Source: Shinisaurus crocodilurus (lineage: Eukaryota; Chordata; Lepidosauria; Squamata; Shinisauridae). From it: a DNA stretch of 64,000 nt. This document shows, one piece after another, positions 30,957-42,390 of this stretch. Location of the stretch: positions 268,703,160 to 268,767,159 of the forward strand of contig CM037879.1 in assembly GCA_021292165.1 (NCBI GenBank). Direction: 5' to 3'. The notes under the pieces were generated by a model. The model did not search any database. It was not told the DNA's origin and saw only the letters and a list, made by a program, of their open reading frames with translations. Position numbers and translations under genes: made by a program. The first letter of the stretch is position 1. Every line of letters begins with the position of its first letter.

Positions 30957-31739
30957 GCCCCATTGCCCTGCACATGTTTGACAGGGAACATCTTTAAGAG
31001 AGAGCCTGTTCTACTTGTTGAGGTTCCGTGTGCCATCAGGCTTCTAATGCCTGAGGTTGTTGCTGTCCGAGATGGGGGGGGGGGATGCAGGTGAGGGTTA
31101 ATTGCATGAGAGTTCTGAACAAAAATGGAGAATTTTGAAGCACTGAGACAAGGATTCCATAGTGATAACCTGGCAAAACTTCCAGCAGCTCCATCCTTTA
31201 GCAAATTACCACCATAAATGAAAGGGTAAGACACCTGTGTCCTGCTGCTCAAGTGCCAGTTTTGCGGCCCCTGTTGCCTTACAAGGACAACTATTTATTC
31301 AGCCTTCAGACTACAGAACAGATGATGGAGTACAGCTGGGGCTGAACCATGTCTGCATAAAAACAGCTGGAGCCTTGCTATCTAGTGAGAATTAAACAAA
31401 TGGAAACCTAAGGAGGACTGGTTGAAATTCAGATCTGCAGATGAATTTACCACAGAAGCTCACTGCTCAGGTTCAGAAACAGGGAATAGAAAATCCCATT
31501 GTTGTCTACCTGAGCCTTCAGAACCATGATGGAGTCTCTACCTGTCTCTACCTAATCACATTTTAGGAAGTATTGGATTATTATTAAGGGCGGGGATAGC
31601 AAGTGAACTGTTCTGAAGCCATGCAGACAGTGCATGTGCATAGTATAGCTTTGCTTGTTCCACTTCCTGCTTTTCCTTACAAATGAATAAATAGATTGCC
31701 TCTTTTTGTTTCTTCCCTTCAATATGCTCAGTATGAACA
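30957..31739. other. Unrecognised non-coding DNA
   Basis: ORFs on both strands lack motifs. Confidence 0.4.
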
Positions 31740-31827
31740 CTGCAATCCTGTGTATATCTGCTCAAAAGTAAGTTCCATGGAGTTCAATGGGACTTATTTC
31801 CTTGTTAGTCAGGATAGGATTGCAGCC
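31740..31827. repeat. Short palindromic repeat, complete copy
   Basis: CTGCAATCCTGTGTATATCT at the left and GGATAGGATTGCAG at the right are inverse. The centre GGAGTTCAATGGGACTT is the family core. Confidence 0.8.
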
Positions 31828-31849
31828 TAACTCTCACCATTAACACAGG

Positions 31850-31945
31850 CAGCATTACAATCCAATTCAAAGCATGTCTACTCAGAAGCATGTTTCATTG
31901 AATTCAATGGGGCCTATTCCCAGGTAAGCAGGATTTCAGGTAACG
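31850..31945. repeat. Short palindromic repeat, second copy in tandem
   Basis: CATTACAATCCAATTCAAAG to GTAAGCAGGATTTCAGG repeats the same plan 110 bp downstream. Confidence 0.75.
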
Positions 31946-32037
31946 ATGCATAGAACACATTTATTAGGTGAGGCACACAGTTGTACTTCCTTATTTTCTG
32001 CCATAAAACATTTTTAACAAAAAATAATTATATATGG

Positions 32038-32290
32038 TTGGATCCAGACTTAGTCAAAGTTGGAGTAGACCCATTGAAATCATGACTAGCTTAACATCTT
32101 GCCTGATGAAGAGATCTGGAGATATTGAAAGCTTGCATAATTCTGTGATCTTTTGGTTGGCCCAATAAAGATATTTACACTAATATGAATTTTGGATTTT
32201 TTTCTAATGGTGAACATGGCTACTCTTGCTTTTTATGTCCTATTGATTTAAATGCATCTACTCCAACTAAGACTAAGTCTGGATACAAAC
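32038..32290. mobile_element. Inverted-repeat element (GGATCCAGACTTAGTC ends)
   Basis: TGGATCCAGACTTAGTCAAA at the left is the inverse of AGACTAAGTCTGGATACA at the right, with pairing over about 45 bp. The interior carries GCCTGATGAAGAGATCTGGA and CCAATAAAGATATTTACAC. Confidence 0.8.
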
Positions 32291-33024
32291 CATAGAATAC
32301 TTGGAAATGAAACCTGGAAACACAGATACACATTTCTGAATGGTGCAACCCAATATCCTGCCCCTCCATTCCTGTGGCTACACATAGCAAGAACTTTGTT
32401 TTAAAAAATGATGAGTTTGAGCTAGTAGGGATATCACTAGGCCATTGCCAGTTTCCCCCACAATTCCTGTGAGCCTGCTTGCTTCCCTGGCATATTTGAC
32501 ATCATAACTGATGGATCCCAAGCTGTGTCATTTAAGCAAGGTGACTTTCAAGGGCAATCTTGACAACTTTGGGATCACAACAAACCAAGACCATCATTGA
32601 TGTCACCCGAGTGACATTCTAGCCAGAGAACTCGATCAAAAGCCTCTTCCAAACTAGGAAGAACTGCCCCAAGATCCAGCACAGTAGCAGCAGCATGCAT
32701 GCTCTAAAATAGCTATGGAAGTCATGCATCTGAACAGGTTTGTCAAGCTTATGTTGCACTTTTAGATGCTTTCACAGCTTCCAGGTCTGCAGGCTGTTCA
32801 AGAGCAATTGGACCATCAAATATTGATACCCAGGGCTCATTCCCAGCTCAAACACTTCCCTCCCCTCACAGAACCCCAACTAAAGCTAGCCTTCCCACCC
32901 ACCCACATACACACACACAAATGTCTTATCCCAGCAAGATTCAATTGGGAAAAACAGAAAGCTTCTACGATCTAGACACAAAGTAGTAAGAAATGCTTTA
33001 AAGATATATTTAAAAGATCCAACT
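32291..33024. other. Unrecognised non-coding DNA
   Basis: No family is recognised. Confidence 0.4.
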
Positions 33025-33047
33025 TAGTAGTAGTAGTAGTAGTAGTA

Positions 33048-33078
<31 letters not shown>

Positions 33079-33106
33079 CAACAACAACAATAATAATAAT
33101 AATAAT
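33025..33106. repeat. Four-part compound trinucleotide repeat
   Basis: (TAG)n, (CAG)n, (CAA)n and (TAA)n follow each other without gaps. Each step differs by one base of the unit. Confidence 0.97.
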
Positions 33107-33209
33107 GACAGACTGCTGTGCTACTGCAATAATCAGAGTATCTTAGACTACTACTTGTGTCCCAAATTACAGCTTTCTAGCATGTGTGGGAAATCATTTG
33201 GGAAGGGTA

Positions 33210-33373
33210 GATCATAGGAGCATAGAGTTGGAAGGGACCTACAAGGCCATCGAGTCTAACCCCCTGCTCAGTGCAGGAAACTAGAGGAGGGGCCTCCCAT
33301 CCAAGTAGTAACCAGGCCTGACCCTGCTTAGCTTTCCACGCTCAGACAAGCTGAGCCAGCGTGAGCCACAGGC
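33210..33373 (-). mobile_element. 5S rRNA-derived SINE, copy 4 (near full length)
   Basis: The tail in inverse begins GATCATAGGAGCATAGAG. The head in inverse ends GCGTGAGCCACAGGC. The 5S control region is in the middle. Confidence 0.92.
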
Positions 33374-34039
33374 ATCCCCCGTTTTGAAGGTGAGGTATAC
33401 AAATTTCCCTCCTACAGACTTTCTTTTGTAACCTTTCTAGTTAGCAAAGCTATAACATTCTATGATCTAATGGAGTTTAAACATACTTGAATATGAGCTG
33501 TATTGTGTTCAATATCTTTATAAATTTTTTTAAAAAAGAAAACCTTCCTCTGAGAATTTGGCTTTTAATATTCATTTTGCTGGTTGATATGCTTTTCTCC
33601 AGCCCATTTACTTCCACATCTCTCTCACGATCAATGAAGTGTTTCACACCAATCAAACCTTTTAGCGCAGAGGTGTTGGACTTGGAGCCTCCGTATTAAG
33701 GCACATTTCAATATTTACCTTCTAATTAGCTGCCACACAAGAGCTGTAATGGTCAGGATGCTGACTAATTGAGTTCCTGCTGTTCTCTGGAAAGCAGTGC
33801 TGAAATGTCAGAGGAAGCTGTTTTTCTTTCCATCAAACTTCTGCAAAGTTTTGGAGCTGGAGGCCTAATTATACTATTTCCTATTATTCCTTTGATTCGT
33901 TATTTTGTAGGTAAAATTCTTTGTTGTGATCCCACATTGAATGTGGTAGCAATTTAAACACTTGTATTGGTGGATACTAAATTCACCTCCATACAGAATA
34001 CATCCTTTACCCTTCCTAAGTGGAATACATTTGCTAGAT
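33374..34039. other. Non-repetitive AT-rich block
   Basis: 33480-33960 looks unique; no repeat or gene is recognised. Confidence 0.35.
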
Positions 34040-34260
34040 GGAGCAATGAATTGCTCCTTTCCAAACAATAGAACTGATGAGGAAGTGTTGTAACAATGGG
34101 TGACTTCATTTATCCCCATGTTGACTGGATAAGTACATATTCCAGTCATGACAAAGAGGTTAAATTTCTCGATGCCCTAAATGAGTATGCCCTAGAACAG
34201 TTGGTCAAGGAACGAACCAGAAAGCAAAAGTCACAGATTTGCCTGTCCCTTTCTCAGCTC
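34040..34260 (+). pseudogene. CR1-type LINE endonuclease-domain remnant
   Basis: The plus-strand frame at 34096 reads MGDFIYPHVDW, then KFLDALNEYALEQLVKERTR. This matches the CR1/APE-type endonuclease segment (GDFNYPxxxW ... FLxxxxDxxLxQxVxxPTR), which includes a catalytic aspartate in GDF. The following LDLxLTN and SDH motifs are not visible, so it is a short fragment. It shows that an autonomous CR1-like LINE was once present. Confidence 0.75.
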
Positions 34261-35458
34261 CCACAAGAAAGAGAACTCAAAGGCAGTGGCTTCATCCAAG
34301 ACGGTCAGTCCAAGGATCCTCCGTGCTTCTCTCTGAATACTCCCCTACTTCAATCATGTGTCTTGTGACTCTAGAAGGCATACTGAGAGGCCTAATGTGA
34401 AATAGGTCAGTTAGCTTAAAAATGTGGACTCAAGGAAATTCTTCTTTCATCCCTAATTGCACTCTCCATTGAATGGTAGCGCTTGGGCAGTCATTGGACA
34501 AGCTGGCTGGGGGATGCTGGGAGTTGTAGTCCAACACATCTGGAAGGCACCGGGCCAAGGAAAGCTGAATTAAGGCTATAAGGTTCAGTTTGCACTTTCT
34601 CAAAGCATCGTGTCCCCGACTTCCAGGTTCTTAGTTCTGCAGATCTTGCTTCTACCTATGTCTCATCAGCCTGCTACTCTGGGTAACTTACCACCTGCTC
34701 TTGACTTTGTGTCTAGCTACATGTCATTGCCGCCTGTCATTTGGCATAATTCTCTGGCTTGGATACGGTTTGCAAGCATCATTTTCACTGCTTGCCAAAT
34801 ACTGGTTAAGCAACTATAAACTTTAGGATTGGACTGAAACATTTCCAGCTGGCCACCCCTTTTTGTCATTGCTGTGCTTAAGCATCAGTAACAAACACCA
34901 GATGATGGTTCTACACTTTCTTGCTTAGGTTTCAAACAAGAATACTTGCTGTGTCTCACTGGAGTTCACATCGTGTGATCTATTTGGGAGAGGGAGAAGT
35001 ATTAGAGTGTTTTCATCCCTTAATTGGGGGGGGGGCAATAATCCATCAAACGCAAATGAAGGGGGTTACCACCACATCTTCAACAAGCCACAAGGGCTGA
35101 GATGAAAATGCCTCGCCCAACATGTTGCAAAGTTGGACATGAGGGCTAAAGGGGGGGCAAAGTGTGTGGCAAACTTACAACCAGGGATGATGGTACCATT
35201 TCCCACCAGGAACACCTGAAGTGAGGGAAGGAAGTATTATTCTGTCTGTCTGTCTGATTGGCTTCATGTGATGATGTGGCATTGTCTGGAAATCAGGTAG
35301 AGTGAAGGCAATACTTCCTGGTCATTCTAGGGACTCCTGGGAAAAATAGTATCCACCAGCTGCTGAGACTTCTGGGAGCAACATCACAAAACAGTAGCAG
35401 CAACAGCAGCAAAAAAAGAAAAAAAGAAAAAGATGAACTGGGGGGGTGGGAGTTAAAA
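34261..35458. other. Mostly unrecognised; half MITE at 34497-34560
   Basis: GGGAGTTGTAGTCCAACACA followed by TCTGGAAGGCACCGGGCC at 34519-34557 is one arm of the TTGTAGTCCAACA family. A (CTGT)n stretch lies near 35240. The rest is unrecognised. Confidence 0.45.
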
Positions 35459-35560
35459 CAGGGCTGGCCTTATCATTAGGCATAGTTAGGTGGCTTCCTC
35501 AGGCAACTGATGCTGAAAAGTCCAGGTACCCCATTGGTGGTGATGCTTGATGCTTGGGTG
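35459..35560 (+). mobile_element. End fragment of the CAGGGCCGG hAT family
   Basis: CAGGGCTGGCCTTATCATTA then GGCATAGTTAGGTGGCTTCC parallels the left end of the element at 4317. Confidence 0.5.
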
Positions 35561-36226
35561 GCCTGAGCTAGCTGGCTCACCTGATCACCTTCTCCCAATG
35601 CACCACTGGGAAAGGCTCCTGACTGAACGTGCAGGCAGAGAGACAGCTAGCCCAGAGCACACTCTCCAGCAGGTATCACATAGCCATGTGTTGCTTTGCT
35701 CATATGACACACACTGGCTCTGCTGCTGCTGTTGCATTACAATATTTGCTTGAGCTGTAACCAGGAGCCAGATAGAGTGGTGAGTGAGTGGCAGTGATAT
35801 GTTGGAAGACAGACAGAGCTATATGTGCCAGACTGCCTGCCTGCCTGCCCTGTGTCCCCTAAGCTACCCGTCTCCCCTCAAGTGAAGTGAAGGATGCTGT
35901 CCCACCACCAGAGTTGAAGTAAGAATCAACTGCCAGCCCGGTCAGCTTCTGTTCATGGAACGGTGGTGTGCCTTCCCTTTCTTTGCCTAAGGCAGCAAAA
36001 TGTCTTAGGTTAGCTCAGAGAACAGAAGAAACCCCTCAATGCACAAAAGATGATTTTCCAGGCCCAACATATTTCAGTCAAAATTTTCATCAGGGGCCCT
36101 GTAAAACCAAACACTCTGTTCTCCAAATGCACTTTTATAGAGAGCATTGTACAAGTGCATTTGGAGGAAGCCAGAGTGTTTCGTTTTACAGTGCCCCAGA
36201 TGAAGATTTTAACCGAAATACGTTGG
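35561..36226. other. Unrecognised non-coding DNA
   Basis: An internal inverse pair, TTCAGTCAAAATTTTCATCA (36073) and AGATGAAGATTTTAACCGAA (36197), suggests another decayed palindrome of about 145 bp. Confidence 0.4.
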
Positions 36227-36234
36227 TTCTAATA

Positions 36235-36370
36235 CAGGGCTCTCCAACCTTGGGTCCCCAGATGTTGCTGGACTACAGCTCCCAGAATCCCTTGCCATTA
36301 GCCATGCTGGCTGGGTATGCTGGGAGCTGTAGGCCAGCAACATCTGGGGACCCAAGGTTGGAGAGCCCTG
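36235..36370. mobile_element. 136-bp palindromic hAT-type MITE, copy A
   Basis: CAGGGCTCTCCAACCTTGGG at the left is the exact inverse of CCCAAGGTTGGAGAGCCCTG at the right. Flanks TTCTAATA and GTGTAATA are an imperfect 8-bp TSD. It is nearly identical to 54840-54975. Confidence 0.93.
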
Positions 36371-36799
36371 GTGTAATAGATCACATGTTGTGCATCGAAA
36401 GGTTTCCTTCCATTTGTTCCTCTGTTGGTGCTTCCCCTCCTTTCCTCCTTCAGCTCTAAACTGAAACATTTAGATTGAGCAAAGGCAGGCTGATGTACCA
36501 GTGAAATAGGACTTACTACAGAGGTCCCTTTAGAGAAACCAGGACACCTTTTTTTTTTGCCAGAGTGGGCGTGAGGGGAATGATGTCAAACCAAAATCCG
36601 TGCTTTCTTTATGGTTGCACAAATAAGATCTCTCTTCCACTTTGTATTAGATAAGCTTCCAGAATTCCAATAATTAATAATGGATATTGACAAACCTGAT
36701 AATAGAAATTGATATTTTGACAAGCGTGATCATTCCTCCCAACCAGCCAGCAAACCCTTGGGAAGGGGACGTGCTTGCAGGGGACAGAAAGGAGGGGTG
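36371..36799. other. Unrecognised non-coding DNA
   Basis: No family is recognised. Confidence 0.4.
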
Positions 36800-37001
36800 C
36801 ATGATAACTGCAGCCCACCCGGGCCTGTTTAAGCCAGGGGGGGCTGCAGCGCATGCTGGTGCATGCAGGGAGGTTTTTGAATATTCAAGCCATGGTTGTG
36901 GCTTGTCGTGTCATCTGAACCTGGGTGGCAGGGCTTGTACGAGGGTTAAACAACCCTCGCATAACCCTGGAACAAGCCATGGGTTATGTGAGGGTTGTTT
37001 A
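36800..37001. mobile_element. Left half of a palindromic element (TCATCTGAACC type)
   Basis: GTGGCTTGTCGTGTCATCTG then AACCTGG faces its inverse GGTTCAGATGACATGACAAG in the right half. Outer arms also align (GGGCCTGTTTAAGCC with GGGCTTAAATAAACC). It is split by the LTR at 37002-37672. Confidence 0.8.
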
Positions 37002-37672
37002 TGAAGGTGTTGACACAACCCTGAAGGCGCGCAAGCCTCCTGGAAAAGCAGAGCGCTTCACTTGTGTGAGATGGAAGATTTAAAATCCTATTCCCGTGTG
37101 CAGACACCCATAAATCTACACACAGAAGTTCAGACCTGTCTCTCCCACTCCACGCAGCATTCCAACGTATCGGATGTCAGCCAACTCAGCCTCCTCCTTG
37201 CAGATCCCAGTAATAAGGAAATAACTCTGTAAACTCCACAGGTTATTGTTCTACCTGTTTATTTACTATAGCAAGTATATCCTACAGAGCATACATCTCC
37301 TAATTACAGTCCATGCGCAGAGAATATTGCATAGCAAGCATTAGTCCAGTGGAGCAAGTTGAGCTTCACTCCACCTCAGCTTAGACGTTACATGATTGCA
37401 TTAAGCCAGCAAGCACTAGTCAGAAGACCAGAGAGAAGAAGAAGAGAGCAATTCCACCTCTCTCCAAAATGGCTACAGACAGAAACCTAACAAGTCAGTA
37501 CGTCACCAGAACATACAAACCATGTGACCAGCTCGTATTTCTTTCACACCTACTTTTCCCATGAGAAACAGGAGGAAGTAGAAGACTAAACATGACTTGT
37601 TTACCAGCCATTCTGTACCTTACAAATGTAAACAATGTGCCACAGCTGGTGTTTGTGCTACATGTCACAACA
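37002..37672 (-). mobile_element. Solo LTR (671 bp) with perfect 5-bp TSD
   Basis: The block starts TG and ends CA and is flanked by GTTTA at 36997-37001 and 37673-37677. Removing it and one GTTTA rejoins the palindromic element with paired arms (GAGGGTTGTTTAACCCTC). On the minus strand it begins TGTTGTGACATG and carries an AATAAA-type signal at about 37260, which favours minus orientation. There is no internal coding region. A 5-bp TSD fits several LTR classes, so the family is left open. Confidence 0.88.
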
Positions 37673-37800
37673 GTTTAACCCTCAAACAACCCCTGTGGCC
37701 TGGGTTCAGATGACATGACAAGCCACGACTGTCATTATATATATTCATACTGGCCACACACATGCACCACAGCACACCAGGGCTTAAATAAACCATGGTG
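37673..37800. mobile_element. Right half of the palindromic element
   Basis: Inverse of 36800-36990, beginning at GTTTAACCCTCAAACAACCC. Confidence 0.75.
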
Positions 37801-38749
37801 GCTTATTTGATTGTGCGAACTGGCCTATTGTGTCATGATGCAGGGGAAGTGGAGCTAAGGCTAAATCAGCCTGTGCTTGGCCATAGCTCACCCTCTCTCT
37901 TTCTAGCTATGCCCATCCTCCCTCCTTATGTTCAGTGTAGAATTAGCTGGCCACGCTTTTTTGGGGTGGGTGGGGGGTGAGTAGGAATTTTTAATTCTCT
38001 GGCAGATCAGCCAAGTCAGTGAATGTTTTCACCTACTTTGCACTGATCTGCAGGTTTGACATTCTGTTAAAGTTAGTTCAGCAATGGGTAGGAAATCTGG
38101 TCACATTTGTCTTTGTCTTAGCCGATTGGTTTCCTTCTGGCAGGGATGTGCAGGATGCAGGTACATACAGGATTTGGTGAGTATCCTGAGGCACCTTCGT
38201 GGTGATTGGCCATTCTTGAGACTTGCCACTCAGGGCTGCGCAATCTAGCGGCGGGATAAAGATGGCCTTTGGAGCTAACCAGAGTTCTGTGGTACTGGGT
38301 GGGTGTGACTTAAGGAAGGGGCGGGGAGCCCTGTCCTCAACCTACTTGCTCTAGAGGCAGGGTTGGGCTTGCAATACTTGCTTGCAGCTATTGGTCTGCT
38401 TGGACCTGAGCAAGTTTGCATCCCTCACAGTCATTTCCCCCTCCGCAGATTTTTGGTTAAAGGTTAAAAAAAAGCGTATCCCAAGCTTCAACCAACACTG
38501 TTTTCTTGCCTCTTTATTTCCATTGCCTCTGAAACATATTCTTAACACCAATGCAACACAATACACTTGTGTTACATAATATTTATTCTTTATAAAGCAT
38601 CTCAAAAGCTAGAAACAGTGTGACAGCTGTTTAAGGGAACAAAACCCAGGCATGGGCTTAAAATCTAAAAGAGAAGACCATAAAGAAAAGGAGAAGAGAC
38701 ACACATAGAAGGGACAAAGAGAAGGAGAGGCAGAGAAAAGAGGTTAAAG
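37801..38749. other. Unrecognised non-coding DNA
   Basis: No family is recognised. Confidence 0.4.
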
Positions 38750-38900
38750 CAGGGGTGGGCAACTTGTACAGCTCCGAGGGCCGCAGGTGTCCTTGGGTGG
38801 GTGGCCAGGGGCACACCGATCCACATATACATAAACACACGCATGCACAGGCACATTTCCCCCCCTTGCACTCATCCAGATTGCTGGACAGTGGGGGAGG
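38750..38900 (+). mobile_element. hAT-type end fragment (CAGGGGTGGGCAAC)
   Basis: CAGGGGTGGGCAACTTGTAC followed by GAGGGCCGCAGG is a typical hAT terminus. No opposite end was found. Confidence 0.5.
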
Positions 38901-39854
38901 CTTTAACTTCACCTCCATGCCAGTGAAGTTGAGTAGAATCTGTAGAATGGGAATGAGGTTAAAGGGGTGGGTGAGGATTTAGCCTCATTTAGCCTCACCC
39001 CCATCCCAGCAAGCGGATGGGGGAGCAGGGTAAACAGGCAGCCTCTGAGAGTTAAATGCATGCTGCATGCTGCTCACCCCTGAGAAAGAAACAAGAGAGA
39101 GAAACAAGAAGCACACGTTTTTAGTTGTATTCACTGGAAGCAGCAAGTTGAAACACCATGGTCCACATCTCCCATGGTGCGCAGGGTGAGAGCTGACACC
39201 ACACTGATCCCTATGCCTTGGCACCACAGAGCCCTTAACAAAGGTATTTGTGCCTGACAATAACAGTTTCCTGTGGCCGGATATCTGTGGAGAGGGAAGA
39301 AGAGGAGCTGTGGAGAGCCAGCACTGAGAACTGCCTTGGATTAGGTTCTGGATCTGGAGAAGTTTCCACTTTTTTTGGCTTTAATTGTTTGACCCTAAGC
39401 ATTATATATGTGCACTGATATCAAACCTGTGGCAGGTCTGCGCACAGTGGAGACAGCTATCTAGAACAATGTTCTGATCTGGGTAACACTGTTGTTGCCA
39501 TGATTCCATGGGAATAAAGAGAGAGAGAGAGAAGTCAAAGAGGGATCCAAGGTTCTGTACTTGCAGAGAAGGAAGAACAAAAGCATTACTCAGAGTGGGA
39601 CAATTGGGAGAAGGTACAGATGCAGAAAGAGGACAGAGCAATAGATACCTGAAGTTTCAGGTAGTGGGAAGACATCCAGTGAGAACTAATAATATATATA
39701 TATATATATATATGATGGCTGCTGATCACACACCCCTCGCAGCTGTGGAATTGGGCTGTGAAAACTGAGCTGCTCTCTCCACCATTGGAAAATTTCTCAA
39801 TTACTTCCAAGCCCGGTTCATACCCTGAGTGTGATGGTGTCCAAATCCCCAATA
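38901..39854. other. Unrecognised non-coding DNA with an (AT)n run at 39692-39713
   Basis: GA-rich tract near 39515-39535. No family is recognised. Confidence 0.45.
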
Positions 39855-40298
39855 GGGTTGGCAGAAATATATGGCAGAAAATTTAAGGAATGGACAAATC
39901 TGTCAGTGTCGGTTTCTTTGTTTCTCATTTTTCCAATCTTATTCAGTTCATGCCAAACTTCAAGGATTTTTTTTTAAAGTTCACATAAAAATTCATACAC
40001 ATGCTAATGCAAATTTTACCTAATATATGCACATATGTACATAGCTGTGCCTAATATGCACATGGCTGTGCCTAATATGCACATGCAAGTGATTTTCCTA
40101 ATATAATGCATTTTTACCATTCATTTACCTAATATATGCATTTTTGTACATATTTTTAATCAGAGAACTCCATTGCAAACTCCAGAGAAGTGTGAATTTC
40201 AAAGGATAACTGATTTTTGGATTGCGTATTAGTTCAAAAGTACAAAATTAAGTAAGTTCATATTGCAATGTGAACTGAACAAATTTCTCCTCTATCCC
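39855..40298. mobile_element. AT-rich ladder MITE, variant interior
   Basis: It starts TAGGGTTGGCAG and ends CTCTATCCCTA, with TA at both borders. The interior has four TAATATATGCACAT-like tandem words instead of the usual GTGCAC ladder. Confidence 0.65.
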
Positions 40299-40384
40299 TA
40301 GCAGAAATGTATGGTCCCATTGAACCAGGATTGGACAAAAGATTCAGATGCATAAGCCCATCTAGCAATTTCACAGTGGAGGCG

Positions 40385-40579
40385 AAGTTGGGAAGGACCA
40401 TAGCTTCATTGTAGACAACATGCTTTGCATCCAGAAGGTTCCATGTTCAGTCCCCAGTACCTTTAGCTAAAAAGGATCCTCCAGCACCTTCAGTCCTGCA
40501 ATACCTTGCACCTAAAATGGATCAGGAAACAGGTGATGGTAAAGACCTCTTCCTGAGACCCTTGATGGCCACTGCCAGT
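40385..40579 (+). mobile_element. tRNA-derived SINE, left part (interrupted)
   Basis: The decayed box B GTTCCATGTTCAGTCCCC and the body ending GGCCACTGCCAGT match the copy at 21766. The tail is displaced to 40964-41025 by an insertion. Confidence 0.8.
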
Positions 40580-40953
40580 ACTTGCGTACACTTCTCGATA
40601 AAACTAAATACTGGGACTGTAACAAATTACTAGCTTATTTTCTTCAGGGTACAAATTCATATGTAGTGTTAAGTACTACTAAATTTATAGCTAGGGCTGT
40701 CCAACTGAGGTTACAATTCATTGAACAAGTCGGGGTTGCATGTAAAGGTGATGAATTTATTTAAACTTATATTGTTGTTATAACCCAGTAATTACAAGCT
40801 TTGTTTTAGCTTATATATTTATTAATCTACGCATTTTATCTATTCCATGTATTTCACCTAAATCTAATTTTATTGACCTTTATTTTACATATTGTAGCTT
40901 TGATATGGTCAAATTGACTAATCAATAAAGATACTACTACTGTACTACTACTA
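40580..40953 (+). mobile_element. 5'-truncated LINE 3' end inserted in the SINE
   Basis: The insert is bounded by a 10-bp TSD CACTGCCAGT (40570-40579 and 40954-40963). It opens with a C-terminal reading frame (LDKTKYWDCNKLLAYFLQG ... VQLRLQFIEQVG) that stops near 40764. An AT-rich 3' UTR follows, ending ATCAATAAAG and a TACTAC repeat tail. The LINE clade is not certain. Confidence 0.8.
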
Positions 40954-40963
40954 CACTGCCAGT

Positions 40964-41025
40964 TAGAGTTTACAATGATAGACTAGATGTACAAACAGTC
41001 TGGCCAGGTATAAAGCAGCTTCCTG
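40964..41025 (+). mobile_element. tRNA-derived SINE, right part
   Basis: TAGAGTTTACAATGATAGAC to AAAGCAGCTTCCTGG is the SINE tail that continues from 40579. Confidence 0.8.
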
Positions 41026-41271
41026 GGTTTCCACAAACCATGGACTTTTTGGGTCACATGCTTAGTTTCTCCACTACACCTCAAATTCTATGGACTGATT
41101 TAGTAGCATCAGTGTTCAGAATTGAGGTGTGAAGCAGGCTGTAGATCAGATTGTGCAACTTCCATATTCAACAACTAATTCCATCATGAGGTGATTGGCT
41201 GTAAAAAGAAGTCAGGAATATTATGTCCTGGAGACTAACACTTGCGGTATGCACCTGATCATTCATCAGTG

Positions 41272-41533
41272 GCAAGCAAAGTGATATTGATTGTCCAATT
41301 TTTTTATTTCTATATAAAACAAACACATAATATCAAACATATAACAATTAACAAAACAAAATAGACCTCCGATTTTTCTTCTACAGCAAATACAGGTAAC
41401 AATAATTTTTCTTACTCGATAATCCAAATGAGAAATCTCTTTCTTCCCATTGTCCCAGATTCACTTATTATTCCATAAATCCACAAACAAACAAATCATT
41501 ATTTTCCAGTCTCTGCAAGCAAAGTGATATTGA
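41272..41533 (-). mobile_element. 5'-truncated L1 insertion with 19-bp TSD
   Basis: GCAAGCAAAGTGATATTGA occurs at 41272-41290 and identically at 41515-41533. Between them (41291-41514) is an AT-rich segment resembling the 3' end of the retroposon at 10272 (ACAAAACAAAATAGACCTCC, compare AATAATGGACTTCC). A T-rich stretch at the left side represents the poly(A) end. Confidence 0.88.
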
Positions 41534-41799
41534 CCTGCCATACATGGGACCTAATGCACTGCTGATTGACCCTTTCTGGGTGGAATATGATGCTGCTATA
41601 TTGATTTTATTTCAATCTACTACTGAGCCCCAGCTGGAGTGAAATATTTCAAGGAGTGTTATTGTTTCACACACTAAATTTAATCCCCACTTGGTAATTT
41701 TTCTGATGCTTTTTTATTTTTGTTTTTGTTGTGACAAATCAATATCAAAGTGCATTACAATATTCTTTGCAGGGAAAACACATTAAGTTCCAATAATCC
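41534..41799. other. Unrecognised non-coding DNA
   Basis: Nothing supportable is seen. Confidence 0.4.
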
Positions 41800-42390
41800 T
41801 TCCATTCTTCTGATAGTGTCATGCCCCCACTGGAGGAATCCTCCTCAGAGAAAGAGCTAGAGCTCCCAGAAACTGAGAGAATCCCAGATCAGCCACTGTC
41901 ACCAGACCAGGAGGAGCCTGGGCCCTTGGGGGAGATGCCTGCAGGTCCATACCTGTCTGGGGGAAGGGACTCTATCTGTGAGACAGGCTGAGCAACCCCC
42001 TGGCCCCCAAAAGCATCATCACCTCAGGTGGAAGACCAGTAGGGCTCCCATGCGAAGGAGTGCTCACTTGCAAAGGATGACTTCCCAGGGGAAAGTGACT
42101 CCTCGTGGGCAGGGATCTGGCCAGACAGCTCTAATGTACTGCAGCTGAGCCCTGGATTGGGCTCAGCAGGCTCTGGCAAAAAGCCTTCTGTGTTTGCCTT
42201 AGCCCATGTTAAACACAACACTGTTCTTTCAGCTCTGGTGTCTTCTGCCTTGTCTCCTGGACCTTGCCATGTAATTGATGCTCTGTGCTCCTGAGTCCTG
42301 ACCTTTGGACTCCTGCTTGACTCTGCTTTTGCCTTTTTTGTTACCTTGCTTTTTGGATAGCCCCTTTACTCAGAGCCTCCTTCAGCCAAA
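41800..42390 (+). mobile_element. Possible Gypsy-like LTR fragment
   Basis: Non-coding block with GAGGAATCCTCCTCAGAG near the start and the run GGACTCCTGCTTGACTCTGC near the end, which I associate with reptile Ty3/Gypsy LTRs. Boundaries and TSD were not found. Confidence 0.35.
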
